A stretch of DNA of 64,000 bases from Xylophilus sp. GTDB taxonomy: Bacteria; Pseudomonadota; Gammaproteobacteria; Burkholderiales; Burkholderiaceae_C. Of the stretch, positions 51,015 to 60,848 are shown in pieces (the stretch's first letter is position 1; each line of letters opens with the position of its first letter). The position numbers were made by a program, and so were the translations under genes. The stretch covers positions 1-64,000 of the forward strand of contig WNDY01000003.1 of the NCBI GenBank assembly GCA_009914555.1, read 5' to 3'. The notes beneath the pieces are model-generated. The model saw only the letters and a list, made by a program, of their open reading frames with translations. It had not been told where the DNA came from and searched no databases.

Positions 51015-52780
51015 AGCTTCACCTTGAGGCGCCTGAGGGTGGACTGCAGCGTCTCGTTCGCGGCGTCCTGCTGCTGGGCCTCGCGCCAGACCTTCGTCGC
51101 TTCGTCCCGCTGGCCGGCGGTCCACAGCACTTCGCCGTAGTGGGCGCCGATCTCGGGATCGGGCCGGGCCTTGTAGGCCTCGCCCAGGATGCGCAGGGCC
51201 TCCGGCAGGTTGCCGAGGCGGAACTCGACCCAGCCCAGGCTGTCGCTGATGAACGGGTCGCCCGGCGCGTATTCGAGCGCCTTCCTGATCAGCTCGCGGG
51301 CCTCGGGCAGGCGCTGGCCGCGATCGGCGAGGGAGTAGCCGAGCGCGTTGTAGGCATGGTGGTAGTCGGGCCTGCGGGCGATCAGCGTGCGCAGCAGCTC
51401 CTCCATCTTGCCGAGGTTGCCGAGCTTCTCGGCCAGCATGGCCTGGTCGTAGAGCAGGTCGGCATCGTCGGGCGACTGCTGCGCGGCCTTTTCCAGCAGC
51501 GCGTAGGCGCCCTGGTAGTCCTTGGCGTCGCGCAGCAGCTGTACCTCGGCGGTCAGCTTCATGCGCTGCTCGGCCTGGTTGCGCGCGGGCAGCTTGCGGA
51601 TCAGCTCGCGCGCCTCGGGCAGCCGGCCCTGGCTCGCGAGGATGGACGCGCGTCGTGTCTGGGCCGCGAACAGCTCCTCGGCATTGTCGATGCGGGCCAG
51701 CCAGCCTTCGGCTGCGGCGAAGTCGCGGCGCTTCTCGGCCAGCTGCGCCATCAGCAGGTAAGCCTGCTGCAGGCCGCGGTCGCGCGTGGCCTGGTTGGCG
51801 CCGCCGGCCTGGGCCAGCGCGATGTAGCGCTGGAGCGATGCCTCGGCCGCGGCCACATCGTTGTTCTGGGCCTGCAGCGTGCCCTGGACCAGCCAGGCCT
51901 CGGCGTTGTCCGGCTTCTCGGCGGTGACCACCTGCAGCTGCTGCGTGGCCTCGGGATAGCGGCCGATGTCGATCAGCACACGCGCATAGGCCAGGCGCAG
52001 TTCCGGCAGCGGCTTGCCTTGCAGGTAGCGGGCCACGAGCGCGTCGCCGTCCTTGTTGCCGGCTTCGAGCAGTTCGAGGCCGAGCATCGCCGGGCCTTCG
52101 AAGGCCGGCTCCAGTGCCTGGGCGCGGTTGGCGGCCTCCAGGGCACCGGCGGCGTCGCCCGCAGCCAGCCGCATGCGACCGACCGTGGTCCAGGCCGCAG
52201 GGCCGGTAACGGGGCTTGCCAAGTCGGCGGCGATGGCCTGCTCGACGATGCCGGCGGCCAGCTTATTGTCAGGCGCGCGGGCGTAGAGCTGGGGAATGGC
52301 GGCCAGCGTGGCCGGTTTGTTGACCACCGGCGTGGCCGCCAGTTCGCGCTTGAGCGGCTCGGCGGATTCGGCGATGCGGTTGAGCGCGACCAGCACTTGC
52401 AGCAGCGCCCGGTTGGCCTCGCGCGACGCGGGCTCGGCGTTCCGCCAGGCCTGGGCCGCGGCCAGGGCGGGCTCGCCGGAATGCGCCTGCCAGGCGATCT
52501 CGACGGCGCGCTGGTAGAGCTGCGGGTCGTTGGACTTTCGCGCGGCGTCGAGGATGAGGGCATAGCCCGATCCCGGATCGCCGCCGCCGGTGGTGAGCTC
52601 GCCGAGGAAGACTTCGTAGAACAGTTCGGCGTCGCGCGCCGCGGTCGCGGAGGCCTGGTCGTCCCGCTGCGGTGCGGCTGGCGTGGTCTTGTGCTGCGGA
52701 ACCGTGGCAGCGCCGGCGCCGCCGGCTGCCAGTGCCGCGATGGCGAGGGCCAGTGCGGCAAGACGGTGGGTTTTCATCAT
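51011..52780 (-). CDS. TPR-repeat exported protein
   Basis: A 589-aa protein with a signal peptide (MMKTHRLAALALAIAALAAGGAGA) and about ten TPR-like helical repeats across residues 60-580; for instance AYNALGYSLADRGQRLPEA and DSLGWVEFRLGNLPEALRI are near-consensus TPR units. It probably acts in the periplasm as a scaffold for envelope complexes. Two ATG codons are adjacent; the first is taken. It is coupled to lolB (GTGA overlap) and diverges from mutM; this TPR–lolB–ispE order is common in Burkholderiales, so a link to lipoprotein sorting is possible but unproven. Confidence 0.9.
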   Translation of the reverse strand: MMKTHRLAALALAIAALAAGGAGAATVPQHKTTPAAPQRDDQASATAARDAELFYEVFLGELTTGGGDPGSGYALILDAARKSNDPQLYQRAVEIAWQAHSGEPALAAAQAWRNAEPASREANRALLQVLVALNRIAESAEPLKRELAATPVVNKPATLAAIPQLYARAPDNKLAAGIVEQAIAADLASPVTGPAAWTTVGRMRLAAGDAAGALEAANRAQALEPAFEGPAMLGLELLEAGNKDGDALVARYLQGKPLPELRLAYARVLIDIGRYPEATQQLQVVTAEKPDNAEAWLVQGTLQAQNNDVAAAEASLQRYIALAQAGGANQATRDRGLQQAYLLMAQLAEKRRDFAAAEGWLARIDNAEELFAAQTRRASILASQGRLPEARELIRKLPARNQAEQRMKLTAEVQLLRDAKDYQGAYALLEKAAQQSPDDADLLYDQAMLAEKLGNLGKMEELLRTLIARRPDYHHAYNALGYSLADRGQRLPEARELIRKALEYAPGDPFISDSLGWVEFRLGNLPEALRILGEAYKARPDPEIGAHYGEVLWTAGQRDEATKVWREAQQQDAANETLQSTLRRLKVKL

Positions 52781-52834
52781 CGAACCATAATAGTCCAGCC
52801 AGGTAAATAACGTGTTTCCCCCTGCTGCCGCACC

Positions 52835-53650
52835 ATGCCCGAACTGCCGGAAATCGAAGTCACCCGCCTCGGCCTGGCCGACCGCATCGCCGGGGCGCGC
52901 ATCGAGGGCGTGCGCCTGGGCAAGCCGCTGCGCTGGCCGCTCGGCGTGGAGCCCGCATCGCTGATCGGCCGCACCGTGCTGCGGCTGCGGCGGCGCGGCA
53001 AGTACCTGCTGATGGACCTGGACGAGGGCCTGTTGCTGCTGCACCTGGGCATGTCTGGCAGCCTGAATTTCGGCGACGGCCCCTTGCCCGATCCAGGCGC
53101 GCACGACCACTTCGACCTCGCGACCACGCGCGGCGGTCTGCGGCTGCACGACCCGCGCCGCTTCGGCGCGGTGGTCCATGCCGCGTACGAGGACGACCCG
53201 GTCGCCCGCAGGCTGCTGGCGGGCCTGGGCGTCGAGCCGCTGACCGATGCGTTCGATGCGGCCGCCTTCCACGCGGGCTTGCGCAGGCGCGGCGCGCCGA
53301 TCAAGCAGGTGCTGCTCGCGGGCGACCTGGTGGTCGGCGTGGGCAACATCTATGCGTCGGAGGCGCTGTTCCTCGCGGGCATCCGGCCGACCACCAGGGC
53401 CTCGCGCATCGGCGCGGGCCGGGCAATGAAGCTGCACGCGGCGATCCGGAACGTGCTGGCGCGCGCCGTGGCCCGGGGCGGCAGCACACTGCGCGACTTC
53501 GCCGGGCCGGGCGGCGAGTCGGGCTACTTCCAGCTGGAGGCCAACGTCTATGGCCGCGCCGGCCTGCCGTGCCGCGTCTGCGGCACGCCGGTGCGCATGC
53601 TGCGGCAGGGCCAGCGGGCGACCTTCTACTGTCCGCAGTGCCAGACCTAG
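52835..53650 (+). CDS. mutM: Formamidopyrimidine-DNA glycosylase
   Basis: MutM (Fpg) removes 8-oxoguanine and formamidopyrimidines and cleaves the abasic site. The 271-aa protein starts MPELPEIEV: Pro2 is the nucleophile and Glu3 the catalytic acid. The helix–two-turn–helix [13 protein letters not shown] and the C-terminal zinc finger [10 protein letters not shown]…FYCPQC are intact. MutY, its partner against 8-oxoguanine, is only 2 kb downstream on the same strand. Confidence 0.97.
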   Translation: MPELPEIEVTRLGLADRIAGARIEGVRLGKPLRWPLGVEPASLIGRTVLRLRRRGKYLLMDLDEGLLLLHLGMSGSLNFGDGPLPDPGAHDHFDLATTRGGLRLHDPRRFGAVVHAAYEDDPVARRLLAGLGVEPLTDAFDAAAFHAGLRRRGAPIKQVLLAGDLVVGVGNIYASEALFLAGIRPTTRASRIGAGRAMKLHAAIRNVLARAVARGGSTLRDFAGPGGESGYFQLEANVYGRAGLPCRVCGTPVRMLRQGQRATFYCPQCQT

Positions 53651-53772
53651 CGCGGGCACCCGGCATTCGTGTGTGTAACTTGCTGCGCAAGCCGTCGTAG
53701 AGCACCGTAACCGAGTGCTATGTAGTCAGTCGGCCTCTCTCCACCGCCCCTCGACCCGCGCGCACTCCGACT
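53651..53772. other. Short intergenic region before the dynamin-like gene
   Basis: About 120 noncoding bases. The part at 53680-53730 is less GC-rich than its surroundings and may hold the promoter for the dynamin-like gene; no hexamers are assigned. Confidence 0.4.
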
Positions 53773-55728
53773 GTGGCTCCACCTTCCTTCAACGAGAAAT
53801 TCGATCAGCACGGCGCATGGCGCCGCGAATTCGCCTTGCGCCTGAAGCGGCTGGCCGAGTGGATGGAGAGCCACGAGCTGCTCGACGCGGCGGTGCAGGA
53901 GCGGCTGCGCCGGCTTGAGGAACAGGTGCGTTCCGACCTGGTCCGCGTCGCCTTCGTCGCCGAGTTCTCGCGCGGCAAGTCCGAGCTGATCAACGCCATC
54001 TTCTTCGCGGGCTACGGCCGGCGCATCATGCCGGCCGCGGCCGGGCGCACGACCATGTGCCCGACCGAGCTGGGCTACGACGCCGCGCTGCCGCCGAGCC
54101 TGCGCCTGCTGCCGATCGACACCCGCCTGCAGCCGCAGGGCCTGGCCGAATGGCGGCTCAATCCCGCGGCCTGGACCGAGATAGCGCTCGACGTGAACGA
54201 CGCCGCCCAGCTGGCCGGCGCGATTGCCAAGGTGGCCGAGGTGCGCCGCGTGACCCAGGACGTGGCGCGCGCTCTCGGCTTCTGGCACGACGACATTCCC
54301 GAGGACAACCCGCTGGCCGATGCCGAGGGCCTGGTGGAGGTGCCGGCCTGGCGCCACGCGCTCATCAACATCGCCCATCCGCTGCTGCGGCAGGGCCTGG
54401 TCATCCTCGATACGCCCGGGCTCAACGCCGTGGGCGCCGAGCCGGAGCTGACGGTCAACCTGATCCCGCAGGCCCATGCGGTGGTCTTCATCCTGGGGGC
54501 GGACACCGGCGTGACCCGCTCCGACCTGGCGATCTGGCGCGAACACCTTGTGGTGCCGCCCGGCCACACCGAGGCGCGCCTCGTGGTACTCAACAAGATC
54601 GATACGCTCTGGGATGTGCTCAGCTCCGGCGCCCAAGTGCAGGCCCAGGTGGAGCGCCAGCGCAGGACATCGGCCGAAATGCTCGGCGTGCCTCCAGCCC
54701 AGGTGCTGCCGGTGTCGGCCCAGAAGGGCCTGGCCGCCAAGATCGCCGGCAACGCGGCGCTGCTCGACGCCAGCCGCCTGCCGCAGCTGGAGGAGGTGCT
54801 GGGCCGCGGCATCCTCGGCCAGCGCCAGGCCATCCTGCGCGCGGCCGTGGCCACAGGCATCGCCAGCCTGCGCACCGAGACCACGCGCCTGCTCAACATC
54901 CGCCGGCGCGACCTCGACGAGCAGATGCTGGAGCTGCGCAGCCTGCGCGGCAAGAACACCGCGGTGATCGAATCGATGCGCGGGCGCATCGAGCAGGAGC
55001 AGCGCGAGTTCGACCAGAGCACTTCCAAGATCCAGGCCGTGCGTGCGGTGCACCTCAAGCTGCTGCGCGAGGCCTTCCAGCAGCTCGGCGGCACGGCGCT
55101 CAAGGCCGAGATGGGCGAGCTGACCGGCCGGCTGCAGGAGCGCGGCCTCATCAAGCTCGGTGTGCGCCAGGTCTACCAGGACACCTTCGTGCGGCTGCGT
55201 GCCACGCTGGGCCGCACCCGCACCGCGGCCGACGAGCTGTACGAGATGCTCTCGGGCACCTTCCGCCAGCTCAATGCCGAATACGGCTTCTCGCTGCAGG
55301 CGCCCAGCGCGCCCGACCTGTCGCGCTTCGGCAAGGAGCTCGACGGCATCGAGCAGGGCCATCTGCAGTACCTGGGCGTGTCCAACGCGCTCAAGCTGGC
55401 GCAGCCCGAGTTCGCCGCGCGTCTGGTGCGCGCACTGGCCACGCGGCTGCGCACGGTGTTCGAGTCGGCCGCCAACGAACTGGAGCTGTGGAGCAAGTCG
55501 GCCACGGCCCAGCTCGACGCGCAGCTGCGCGAGCGGCGCCGCAGCTTCGTGCGCCGCATCGAGGCGGTGGACCGCATCCAGCAGGCGGCCGACGGGCTGG
55601 AGGAGCGCATCCGCGAGATCGAGGCCAGCGAAGACGTGATCGCGCTGCTCGACGCGCGCCTGCAGGAGCTGACCGGCCATCTGCTGGAGGAGCCTGCCGC
55701 GCCCGCCAGGACGGCGGCCGCGGCGTGA
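53773..55728 (+). CDS. Dynamin-like large GTPase
   Basis: A 651-aa bacterial dynamin-like protein. The GTPase domain has the P-loop-like AEFSRGKS (63-70), switch RTTMCPTE (92-99), G3 DTPGL (213-217) and G4 NKID (274-277). The P-loop lacks the usual first Gly (Ala63), as in several dynamin-like proteins. A long helical stalk (about 370-640) with coiled-coil stretches follows. Such proteins act on membranes, for fusion, protection or division-related steps; here no function is established. The start is GTG with a poor ribosome binding site. Its stop overlaps the start of mutY (GTGA). Confidence 0.88.
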   Translation: MAPPSFNEKFDQHGAWRREFALRLKRLAEWMESHELLDAAVQERLRRLEEQVRSDLVRVAFVAEFSRGKSELINAIFFAGYGRRIMPAAAGRTTMCPTELGYDAALPPSLRLLPIDTRLQPQGLAEWRLNPAAWTEIALDVNDAAQLAGAIAKVAEVRRVTQDVARALGFWHDDIPEDNPLADAEGLVEVPAWRHALINIAHPLLRQGLVILDTPGLNAVGAEPELTVNLIPQAHAVVFILGADTGVTRSDLAIWREHLVVPPGHTEARLVVLNKIDTLWDVLSSGAQVQAQVERQRRTSAEMLGVPPAQVLPVSAQKGLAAKIAGNAALLDASRLPQLEEVLGRGILGQRQAILRAAVATGIASLRTETTRLLNIRRRDLDEQMLELRSLRGKNTAVIESMRGRIEQEQREFDQSTSKIQAVRAVHLKLLREAFQQLGGTALKAEMGELTGRLQERGLIKLGVRQVYQDTFVRLRATLGRTRTAADELYEMLSGTFRQLNAEYGFSLQAPSAPDLSRFGKELDGIEQGHLQYLGVSNALKLAQPEFAARLVRALATRLRTVFESAANELELWSKSATAQLDAQLRERRRSFVRRIEAVDRIQQAADGLEERIREIEASEDVIALLDARLQELTGHLLEEPAAPARTAAAA

Positions 55729-56780
55729 GCGCCGTGGTGCAGGACAAGCCGGCGGACGTGGCCGGCCGGGTAGTGCGCTGGCAGGCCGCGCACGGCCGCA
55801 ACCACCTGCCGTGGCAGAACACCCACGACCCGTACCGCGTCTGGCTGTCGGAGATCATGCTCCAGCAGACCCAGGTCGCGACCGTGCTGGGCTACTACGA
55901 CCGCTTCCTCGCGCGCTTCCCCGACGTGGCCGCGCTGGCCGCGGCTACAACCGACGAGGTGCTGGCGCTCTGGGCCGGGCTCGGCTACTACAGCCGCGCG
56001 CGCAACCTGCACCGCTGCGCGCAGCAGGTCGTGGCGCTGCACGGCGGCGCCTTTCCGCACACCGCGGCCGAGCTGGAGACGCTGCCGGGCATCGGCCGGT
56101 CCACGGCGGCGGCGATCGCCTCGTTCTGTTTCGGCGAGCGGGTCGCGATCCTCGATGCCAACGTGCGGCGCGTGCTCACGCGGGTGCTCGGCTTCGATGC
56201 CGACCTGGCGCAGGCGGCCAGCGAGCGCCGGCTCTGGGAGCGTGCCACCGCGCTGCTGCCGCAGGACGATCCGGCGAACGCGATGCCGCGCTACACCCAG
56301 GGCCTGATGGACCTGGGCGCCACCATCTGCCTGCCGCGCAAGCCGTCGTGCCTGCTGTGCCCGCTGCAGGAGGTCTGCGTCGCCGCGCGCCACGGCGACC
56401 CCGAACGCTATCCGGTGAAGACCCGCACGCTGCGCCGCACCAGCGAGTCCTGGTGGCTGCTCGTGGCGCGCGACGGCGCCGGGCGCCTCTGGCTGGAGCG
56501 CCGGCCCGACAGCGGCATCTGGGCCGGGCTCCACAGCCTGCCGGTGTTCGCCGACCGCGCGGCGCTGTCGGCGGCCGCAGGCGGCGGGGAGGGCGGCGAC
56601 CTGCCGGTGTTCCTGCATGTGCTCACCCACAAGGACCTGCACCTGCATCCGGTGGTGGTTGATCTGCCGGCCGGTGCCGCGCCGGCGGGCGGGGGTGGCT
56701 GGTTCGGCGCTGCGGACTGGAAGGCGCTCGGCCTGCCGGCGCCGATCAAGAAGCTGCTGACAGCAATACCGGGAGTATAG
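55725..56780 (+). CDS. mutY: Adenine DNA glycosylase
   Basis: MutY removes adenine mispaired with 8-oxoguanine. The 351-aa protein has WLSEIMLQQTQVATV, the helix–hairpin–helix LETLPGIGRSTAAAIASF, the catalytic Asp in ILDANVRRVLTR, and a [4Fe-4S] cluster with Cys at 202, 209, 212 and 218 (C-x6-C-x2-C-x5-C). A NUDIX-like C-terminal domain recognises 8-oxoG. The start is GTG overlapping the dynamin-like gene's stop; the stop TAG lies within the GTATAG motif at 56771-56783. Confidence 0.96.
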   Translation: MSAVVQDKPADVAGRVVRWQAAHGRNHLPWQNTHDPYRVWLSEIMLQQTQVATVLGYYDRFLARFPDVAALAAATTDEVLALWAGLGYYSRARNLHRCAQQVVALHGGAFPHTAAELETLPGIGRSTAAAIASFCFGERVAILDANVRRVLTRVLGFDADLAQAASERRLWERATALLPQDDPANAMPRYTQGLMDLGATICLPRKPSCLLCPLQEVCVAARHGDPERYPVKTRTLRRTSESWWLLVARDGAGRLWLERRPDSGIWAGLHSLPVFADRAALSAAAGGGEGGDLPVFLHVLTHKDLHLHPVVVDLPAGAAPAGGGGWFGAADWKALGLPAPIKKLLTAIPGV

Positions 56781-56783
56781 GCC
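56771..56783. repeat. GTATAGGC-type motif at the mutY stop
   Basis: GGGAGTATAGGCC includes the TAG stop of mutY and lies between the convergent mutY and rapZ genes. It shares GGAGTATAGGC with the arm at 14361-14371. Confidence 0.45.
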
Positions 56784-56807
56784 GCTGGCGCACAGATGGC
56801 GCCCGCA

Positions 56808-57698
56808 TCACGTGTGTAGGGCGGGGGGTATGCGATCGCGGCCATCGAGCTCGCGGTGCCGCCGCAGTGTCACCCAGTCGCGCGCGAACGCTGCGGCCAG
56901 CCGCTCGACCAGGTAGACCGAGCGGTGCTGCCCGCCGGTGCAGCCGATGCCCACGGTGACGTAGCTGCGGTGGTCGCGCGCCAGCCGCTGCAGCCAGTGC
57001 GCAAGGAACTGCTCGATGTGCGCGGCCATCTGGCCGACTTCCTCGCTGCGCTGCAGGTAGTCGATCACCGGCGCGTCGCGGCCATCGAGCGTGCGCAGCG
57101 CCGGCTCGTAGTGCGGGTTGGGCAGCATGCGCACGTCGAACACGTAGTCGGCGTCGAGCGGGATACCGCGCTTGAAGGCGAAGGATTCGAACACCAGCGT
57201 GAGCGGGCCCGCGGGCGCCGCGATCAGGTCCTTGACCTGGCCCTGAAGCTGGGCCGCGCGGATCAGGCTGGTGTCGAGCACGTGCGCATGCTCGCGCAGG
57301 TCGGCCAGCAGTTCGCGCTCCAGCTCGATGGCCTGCACCAGCGCGCGCTGGTGGTCCGGCCCGTCCTCGCGCGACAGCGGATGGCGCCGCCGCGTTTCGG
57401 AAAAGCGCCGCACCAGCGCGTCGGTGGCCGCGTCGAGGAACAGCACCCGCACCGCGACGCCCTGGCCGCGCAGCGTGCGCAGCTGCTGCGGCATCAGCGG
57501 CAGCGCGGTGGCGCTGCGCACGTCCACCGCAATGCCCACGTGCCGGGCCGCCTGCTTGCTCTGCAGCTCCACGAAGGGCAGCAGCAGCTCGGGCGGCAGG
57601 TTGTCCACGCAGTAGTAGCCCGAGTCCTCCAGCGCATGCAGGGCGACCGACTTGCCGGAGCCCGACATGCCGGTGATGAGGACGATTTCCAGTGCCAT
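56808..57698 (-). CDS. rapZ: RapZ-type nucleotide-binding protein (RNase adaptor family)
   Basis: A 296-aa P-loop protein with Walker A GMSGSGKS (10-17), [15 protein letters not shown], and the C-terminal [13 protein letters not shown]. In E. coli RapZ guides RNase E to the small RNA GlmZ to control glucosamine-6-phosphate synthesis; in other bacteria the role can differ. It is preceded by recN on the same strand (17 bases) and converges on mutY. Confidence 0.94.
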   Translation of the reverse strand: MALEIVLITGMSGSGKSVALHALEDSGYYCVDNLPPELLLPFVELQSKQAARHVGIAVDVRSATALPLMPQQLRTLRGQGVAVRVLFLDAATDALVRRFSETRRRHPLSREDGPDHQRALVQAIELERELLADLREHAHVLDTSLIRAAQLQGQVKDLIAAPAGPLTLVFESFAFKRGIPLDADYVFDVRMLPNPHYEPALRTLDGRDAPVIDYLQRSEEVGQMAAHIEQFLAHWLQRLARDHRSYVTVGIGCTGGQHRSVYLVERLAAAFARDWVTLRRHRELDGRDRIPPALHT

Positions 57699-57715
57699 GG
57701 CCGCTGTTCCTTTTC

Positions 57716-59422
57716 TCAACCTCTGGCGGTGCGGCGCCGCGGCGCGGGCACTGGCGGCTGCGCCCCGCCATCGAGCAGTTCGCGCGCATGGGCCAGCGTG
57801 GTGGCCGACAGCCGTTCGCCGCCCAGCATGCGGGCCAGCTCGGCCACGCGCAGCTCGCCCTCGACCGGCGCCACGCCGCTGGTCGTGCCGGCGGCGCTGC
57901 GCTGCTTGGCCACGACCAGGTGGTGGTCGGCGCAGGCGGCCACCTGCGGCAGGTGGGTCACGGCCAGCACCTGGCGGTCGCGGCCGAGCTGCTTCATCAG
58001 GCGACCCACGGTCTCGGCCACGGCGCCGCCGACGCCCGAGTCGACCTCGTCGAAGATCAGCGTCTGCGCCGGGCCCAGCGCGCTCGTCGTGACCGCGATG
58101 GCCAGCGCGATGCGCGAGAGCTCGCCGCCCGAGGCCACCTTGCCCACCGGCCGCGGCGTCGCGCCCGGATGGCCGGCCACGAGGAAGGCCACGTCCTCGG
58201 CGCCGTGCGAGGCCGGCTCGGCCGATTTCTGCAGCGCCACCTCGAACACGCCGCCCTGCATGCCCAGCCCTTGCATCGCCTGGGTGACCGCGCGCGCCAG
58301 CCGCGGCGCGGCCTGGGCGCGGGCCTGCGACAGCAGGCGCGCCGCCTGGGCATAGGCCTGGACGGCGGCCTGCTCGGCCGCTTCGAGCGCGCCGAGGTCG
58401 GCAGCCGCGTCGAGCGTGCGCAGCTCGGCGCGCCAGCCGGCCAGCAAAGCCGGCAGCTCGGCCGGCTGGCGCTTGTAGCGCCGCGACAGCGACAGCCATT
58501 GGCCGATGCGCTCGTCGAGCGTGGCGAGCCGCTCCGGGTCGGGATCGGCGCGGCGCAGCCAGGCGTGCAGCGAATGGGCCGCGTCCTCGGCCTGGGCCAG
58601 CGCACCGGCCAGCACGTCGGCCACGCTGCGAAATTCAGGTTCCAGCGCTTCCTGCGCCTGCAGCAGCTCCAGCGCGCGCGACAGCCGGGCCACGCCGCTG
58701 TCGCTGCTGCCGTCGTCCTCGCCGCCTTCGAGCGCGGCCAGCGCGCCGTGGCCGGCGTCCAGCAGCGACTGCGCGTTCGACAGCCGGGTGTGCTGGGCGT
58801 TGAGATCGTCCCACTCGTCCTCGGCCGGCGCGAGCTTGTCGACTTCGCCGATCTGCCACTGCAGCCGCTCGCGTTCGCGCTGCAGCGTGGCCTGCGCGCC
58901 GCGGGCATCGGCCAGCGCCTTCTGCGCGGCGCGCCAGGCGGCAAAGCGCTCGCGCACCGGCTGGGCCGAGGCGCCGGCATAGGCGTCGAGCAGGTCGCGC
59001 ACCGCGTCGGCCCGCGTCAGGCTCTGCCAGGCATGCTGGCCGTGGATGTCGAGCAGGTGATCACCGGCCTCGCGCAACTGGCCCGCCGTGGCCGGACTGC
59101 CGTTGACCCAGGCGCGGCTCTTGCCCTGGGCATCGACCGTGCGGCGCAGCAGCAGCGTGTCGCCGCGTTCGAAGCCGGCCTCGTCGAGCCAGGGGGCGAG
59201 CGCCGCCGGGCTGTCGAACTCGGCGGCGATCTCGCTGCGTGCGGCGCCTTCGCGCACCACGCCCGCATCGGCCCGCGCGCCGAGCGCGAGCTGCAGCGCG
59301 TCGATCAGGATGGACTTGCCGGCGCCGGTCTCGCCGGTCAGCACAGTGAAGCCGGCCGACAGGTCCAGCTCCAGCGACTGCACGATCACGAAGTCGCGCA
59401 GGGCGATGCGCCGCAGTGCCAC
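57716..59422 (-). CDS. recN: DNA repair protein RecN
   Basis: An SMC-like ATPase that acts early in double-strand break repair. The 568-aa protein has Walker A GETGAGKS (30-37), a coiled-coil central part (about 150-360), the signature [13 protein letters not shown]-like segment ([15 protein letters not shown]) and Walker [14 protein letters not shown]. The start is GTG one base after the nadK stop, so recN is coupled to nadK. No LexA-type box was identified upstream. Confidence 0.96.
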   Translation of the reverse strand: MALRRIALRDFVIVQSLELDLSAGFTVLTGETGAGKSILIDALQLALGARADAGVVREGAARSEIAAEFDSPAALAPWLDEAGFERGDTLLLRRTVDAQGKSRAWVNGSPATAGQLREAGDHLLDIHGQHAWQSLTRADAVRDLLDAYAGASAQPVRERFAAWRAAQKALADARGAQATLQRERERLQWQIGEVDKLAPAEDEWDDLNAQHTRLSNAQSLLDAGHGALAALEGGEDDGSSDSGVARLSRALELLQAQEALEPEFRSVADVLAGALAQAEDAAHSLHAWLRRADPDPERLATLDERIGQWLSLSRRYKRQPAELPALLAGWRAELRTLDAAADLGALEAAEQAAVQAYAQAARLLSQARAQAAPRLARAVTQAMQGLGMQGGVFEVALQKSAEPASHGAEDVAFLVAGHPGATPRPVGKVASGGELSRIALAIAVTTSALGPAQTLIFDEVDSGVGGAVAETVGRLMKQLGRDRQVLAVTHLPQVAACADHHLVVAKQRSAAGTTSGVAPVEGELRVAELARMLGGERLSATTLAHARELLDGGAQPPVPAPRRRTARG

Positions 59423-59423
59423 G

Positions 59424-60320
59424 TCAGGAGCCCCCTTCGTTCCAATGGAGTTTTTTCCGAAGCGTGTCGAAGTAGTTCCAGCCGCGCGGATGCAGGAAGC
59501 GCGCGCTGTGCTCGGAGCGGCGCACGCTGATGCGGTCGCCGTGCAGCAGCGAGGCCAGCGACTGCATGTCGAAATTGGCGTTCACGTCGCGGCCGCCGAC
59601 GATCTCCAGCGTGATCTCGGCCGCGTCGGACAGCACGATCGGCCGGTTCGACAGCGTGTGCGGCGCGATCGGCACCAGCACCCAGGCATCCACGCTGGGC
59701 GGCAGCATCGGGCCGCCGGCCGACAGGGCATAGGCGGTCGAGCCCGTGGGCGTGGCGACTATCACGCCGTCGGCCCGCTGGTTGGCGACGAAGTGGCCAC
59801 CGATCTCCACGCGCAGCTCGACCATGCCGGAGGTGCCGCCGCGGTTGACCACCACGTCGTTCATCGCCAGCGCGTCGAACACGCAGCGGCCGCCGCGGTG
59901 CACGCGGGCATGCATCAGCGGTCGCCGGTCTTCCTCGTACCCGCCGCGCAGCATGGGCGGCAGCGTGGCCTCGACCTCGGCCAGCGGTATGTCGGTGATG
60001 AAGCCGAGCCGGCCCTGGTTGATGCCGATCAGCGGCGTGCGGTGGCGCGCCAGCTGCCGGCCCACGCCAAGCATGGTGCCGTCGCCGCCGACCACCAGCG
60101 CCAGATCGCAGGACTGTCCGATGGCCTCCACGCCGAGCACCTCGTAGGAGGCGATGCCGAGCGAGTTGGCGGTCTCGGATTCGATAGAGACGTCGCAGCC
60201 CCGCCGGATCAGCAGCTGGGCGATGTCCTCGATGACGCGGCGCGATTCGCGCGCCGCCTCGCCGCTGGCCGGTGCGTTGTACTTGCCGATGAGGCCGACG
60301 TGCTGGAACTGCGTGCTCAT
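59424..60320 (-). CDS. nadK: NAD kinase
   Basis: NadK phosphorylates NAD to NADP. The 298-aa protein has the GGDGTM motif (78-83), the NQGRLGF block and the glycine-rich conserved region [15 protein letters not shown]. The ATG at 60320 gives the usual length; a longer open frame adds Arg-rich sequence. It heads nadK–recN–rapZ and diverges from hrcA; nadK and hrcA are often neighbours in betaproteobacteria. Confidence 0.96.
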   Translation of the reverse strand: MSTQFQHVGLIGKYNAPASGEAARESRRVIEDIAQLLIRRGCDVSIESETANSLGIASYEVLGVEAIGQSCDLALVVGGDGTMLGVGRQLARHRTPLIGINQGRLGFITDIPLAEVEATLPPMLRGGYEEDRRPLMHARVHRGGRCVFDALAMNDVVVNRGGTSGMVELRVEIGGHFVANQRADGVIVATPTGSTAYALSAGGPMLPPSVDAWVLVPIAPHTLSNRPIVLSDAAEITLEIVGGRDVNANFDMQSLASLLHGDRISVRRSEHSARFLHPRGWNYFDTLRKKLHWNEGGS

Positions 60321-60848
60321 CCTGCGCTGCCTGCGTGGACGCACCGGCGCGGCGCGCGGCTCGGGTCGCGGGTGGCGTTCATCGGGAAGGGCTCCGGATC
60401 GCATGGCAGAGAGGGCCGCATCCGCGGGATTCTATCTGCCGGCCCGGCGTCCGATGTGACGCCGCGGCCCTCTGGAGAAACCCTATTGCCGCACCAGCTC
60501 GACCCGCCGACGCTGGGCCTTGCCAGCCTCGCTCTCGTTGGGCGCGAGCGGCTGTGCGGCGCCGAAGCGGCCGATCGCCGAGCAGCTTCTTCACCTCCAG
60601 CGGCTTGCCCTCGTCGCCGCCTTAGCAGCAGCCTCGACCTGCCCGCGTGCCCTTGTCGTCGCGGTTGCGGGCCGCGCAGGCGCCATGGCATCCAGGAGAA
60701 TCTATCGCTCCTGTCCGATCCGCTGGACGAGGCGATGGAACTGCTGCGCCGCACCGGCGCTGCCGAGGCCATCGCCACGCGCCGACGGCGTCCGCAGCGC
60801 GGCGGGAAGGGGGCAGGGGGAAGGGCGACACGCCCTAGAATCCCGTCC
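60321..60848. other. 528-base noncoding region between nadK and hrcA
   Basis: No intact gene is supported. The segment contains an OmpA C-terminal relic (60483-60572). The stretch 60690-60848 stays open in the hrcA frame ([16 protein letters not shown]) but is not part of HrcA. A TAGAAT hexamer at 60836-60841 could be a -10 but is too close to the ATG for a leadered transcript. Confidence 0.6.
60483..60572 (-). pseudogene. C-terminal scrap of an OmpA-family protein
   Basis: Minus strand ending at TAG (60483-60485) reads [19 protein letters not shown] followed by RRRVELVRQ, a good match to the end of OmpA peptidoglycan-binding domains (G-x-x-x-P-x-A-x-N-x-T/S-x-x-G-R-x-x-N-R-R-V-E). Further upstream (60573-60625) a related-looking EVKKLLGD lies in another frame, and all frames are soon closed by stops. 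Only a decayed fragment remains. Confidence 0.5.

Noticed and set aside
60700-60848. CIRCE operator near hrcA
   Set aside because: The TTAGCACTC/GAGTGCTAA pattern was looked for and not found here or upstream of other genes in the window.
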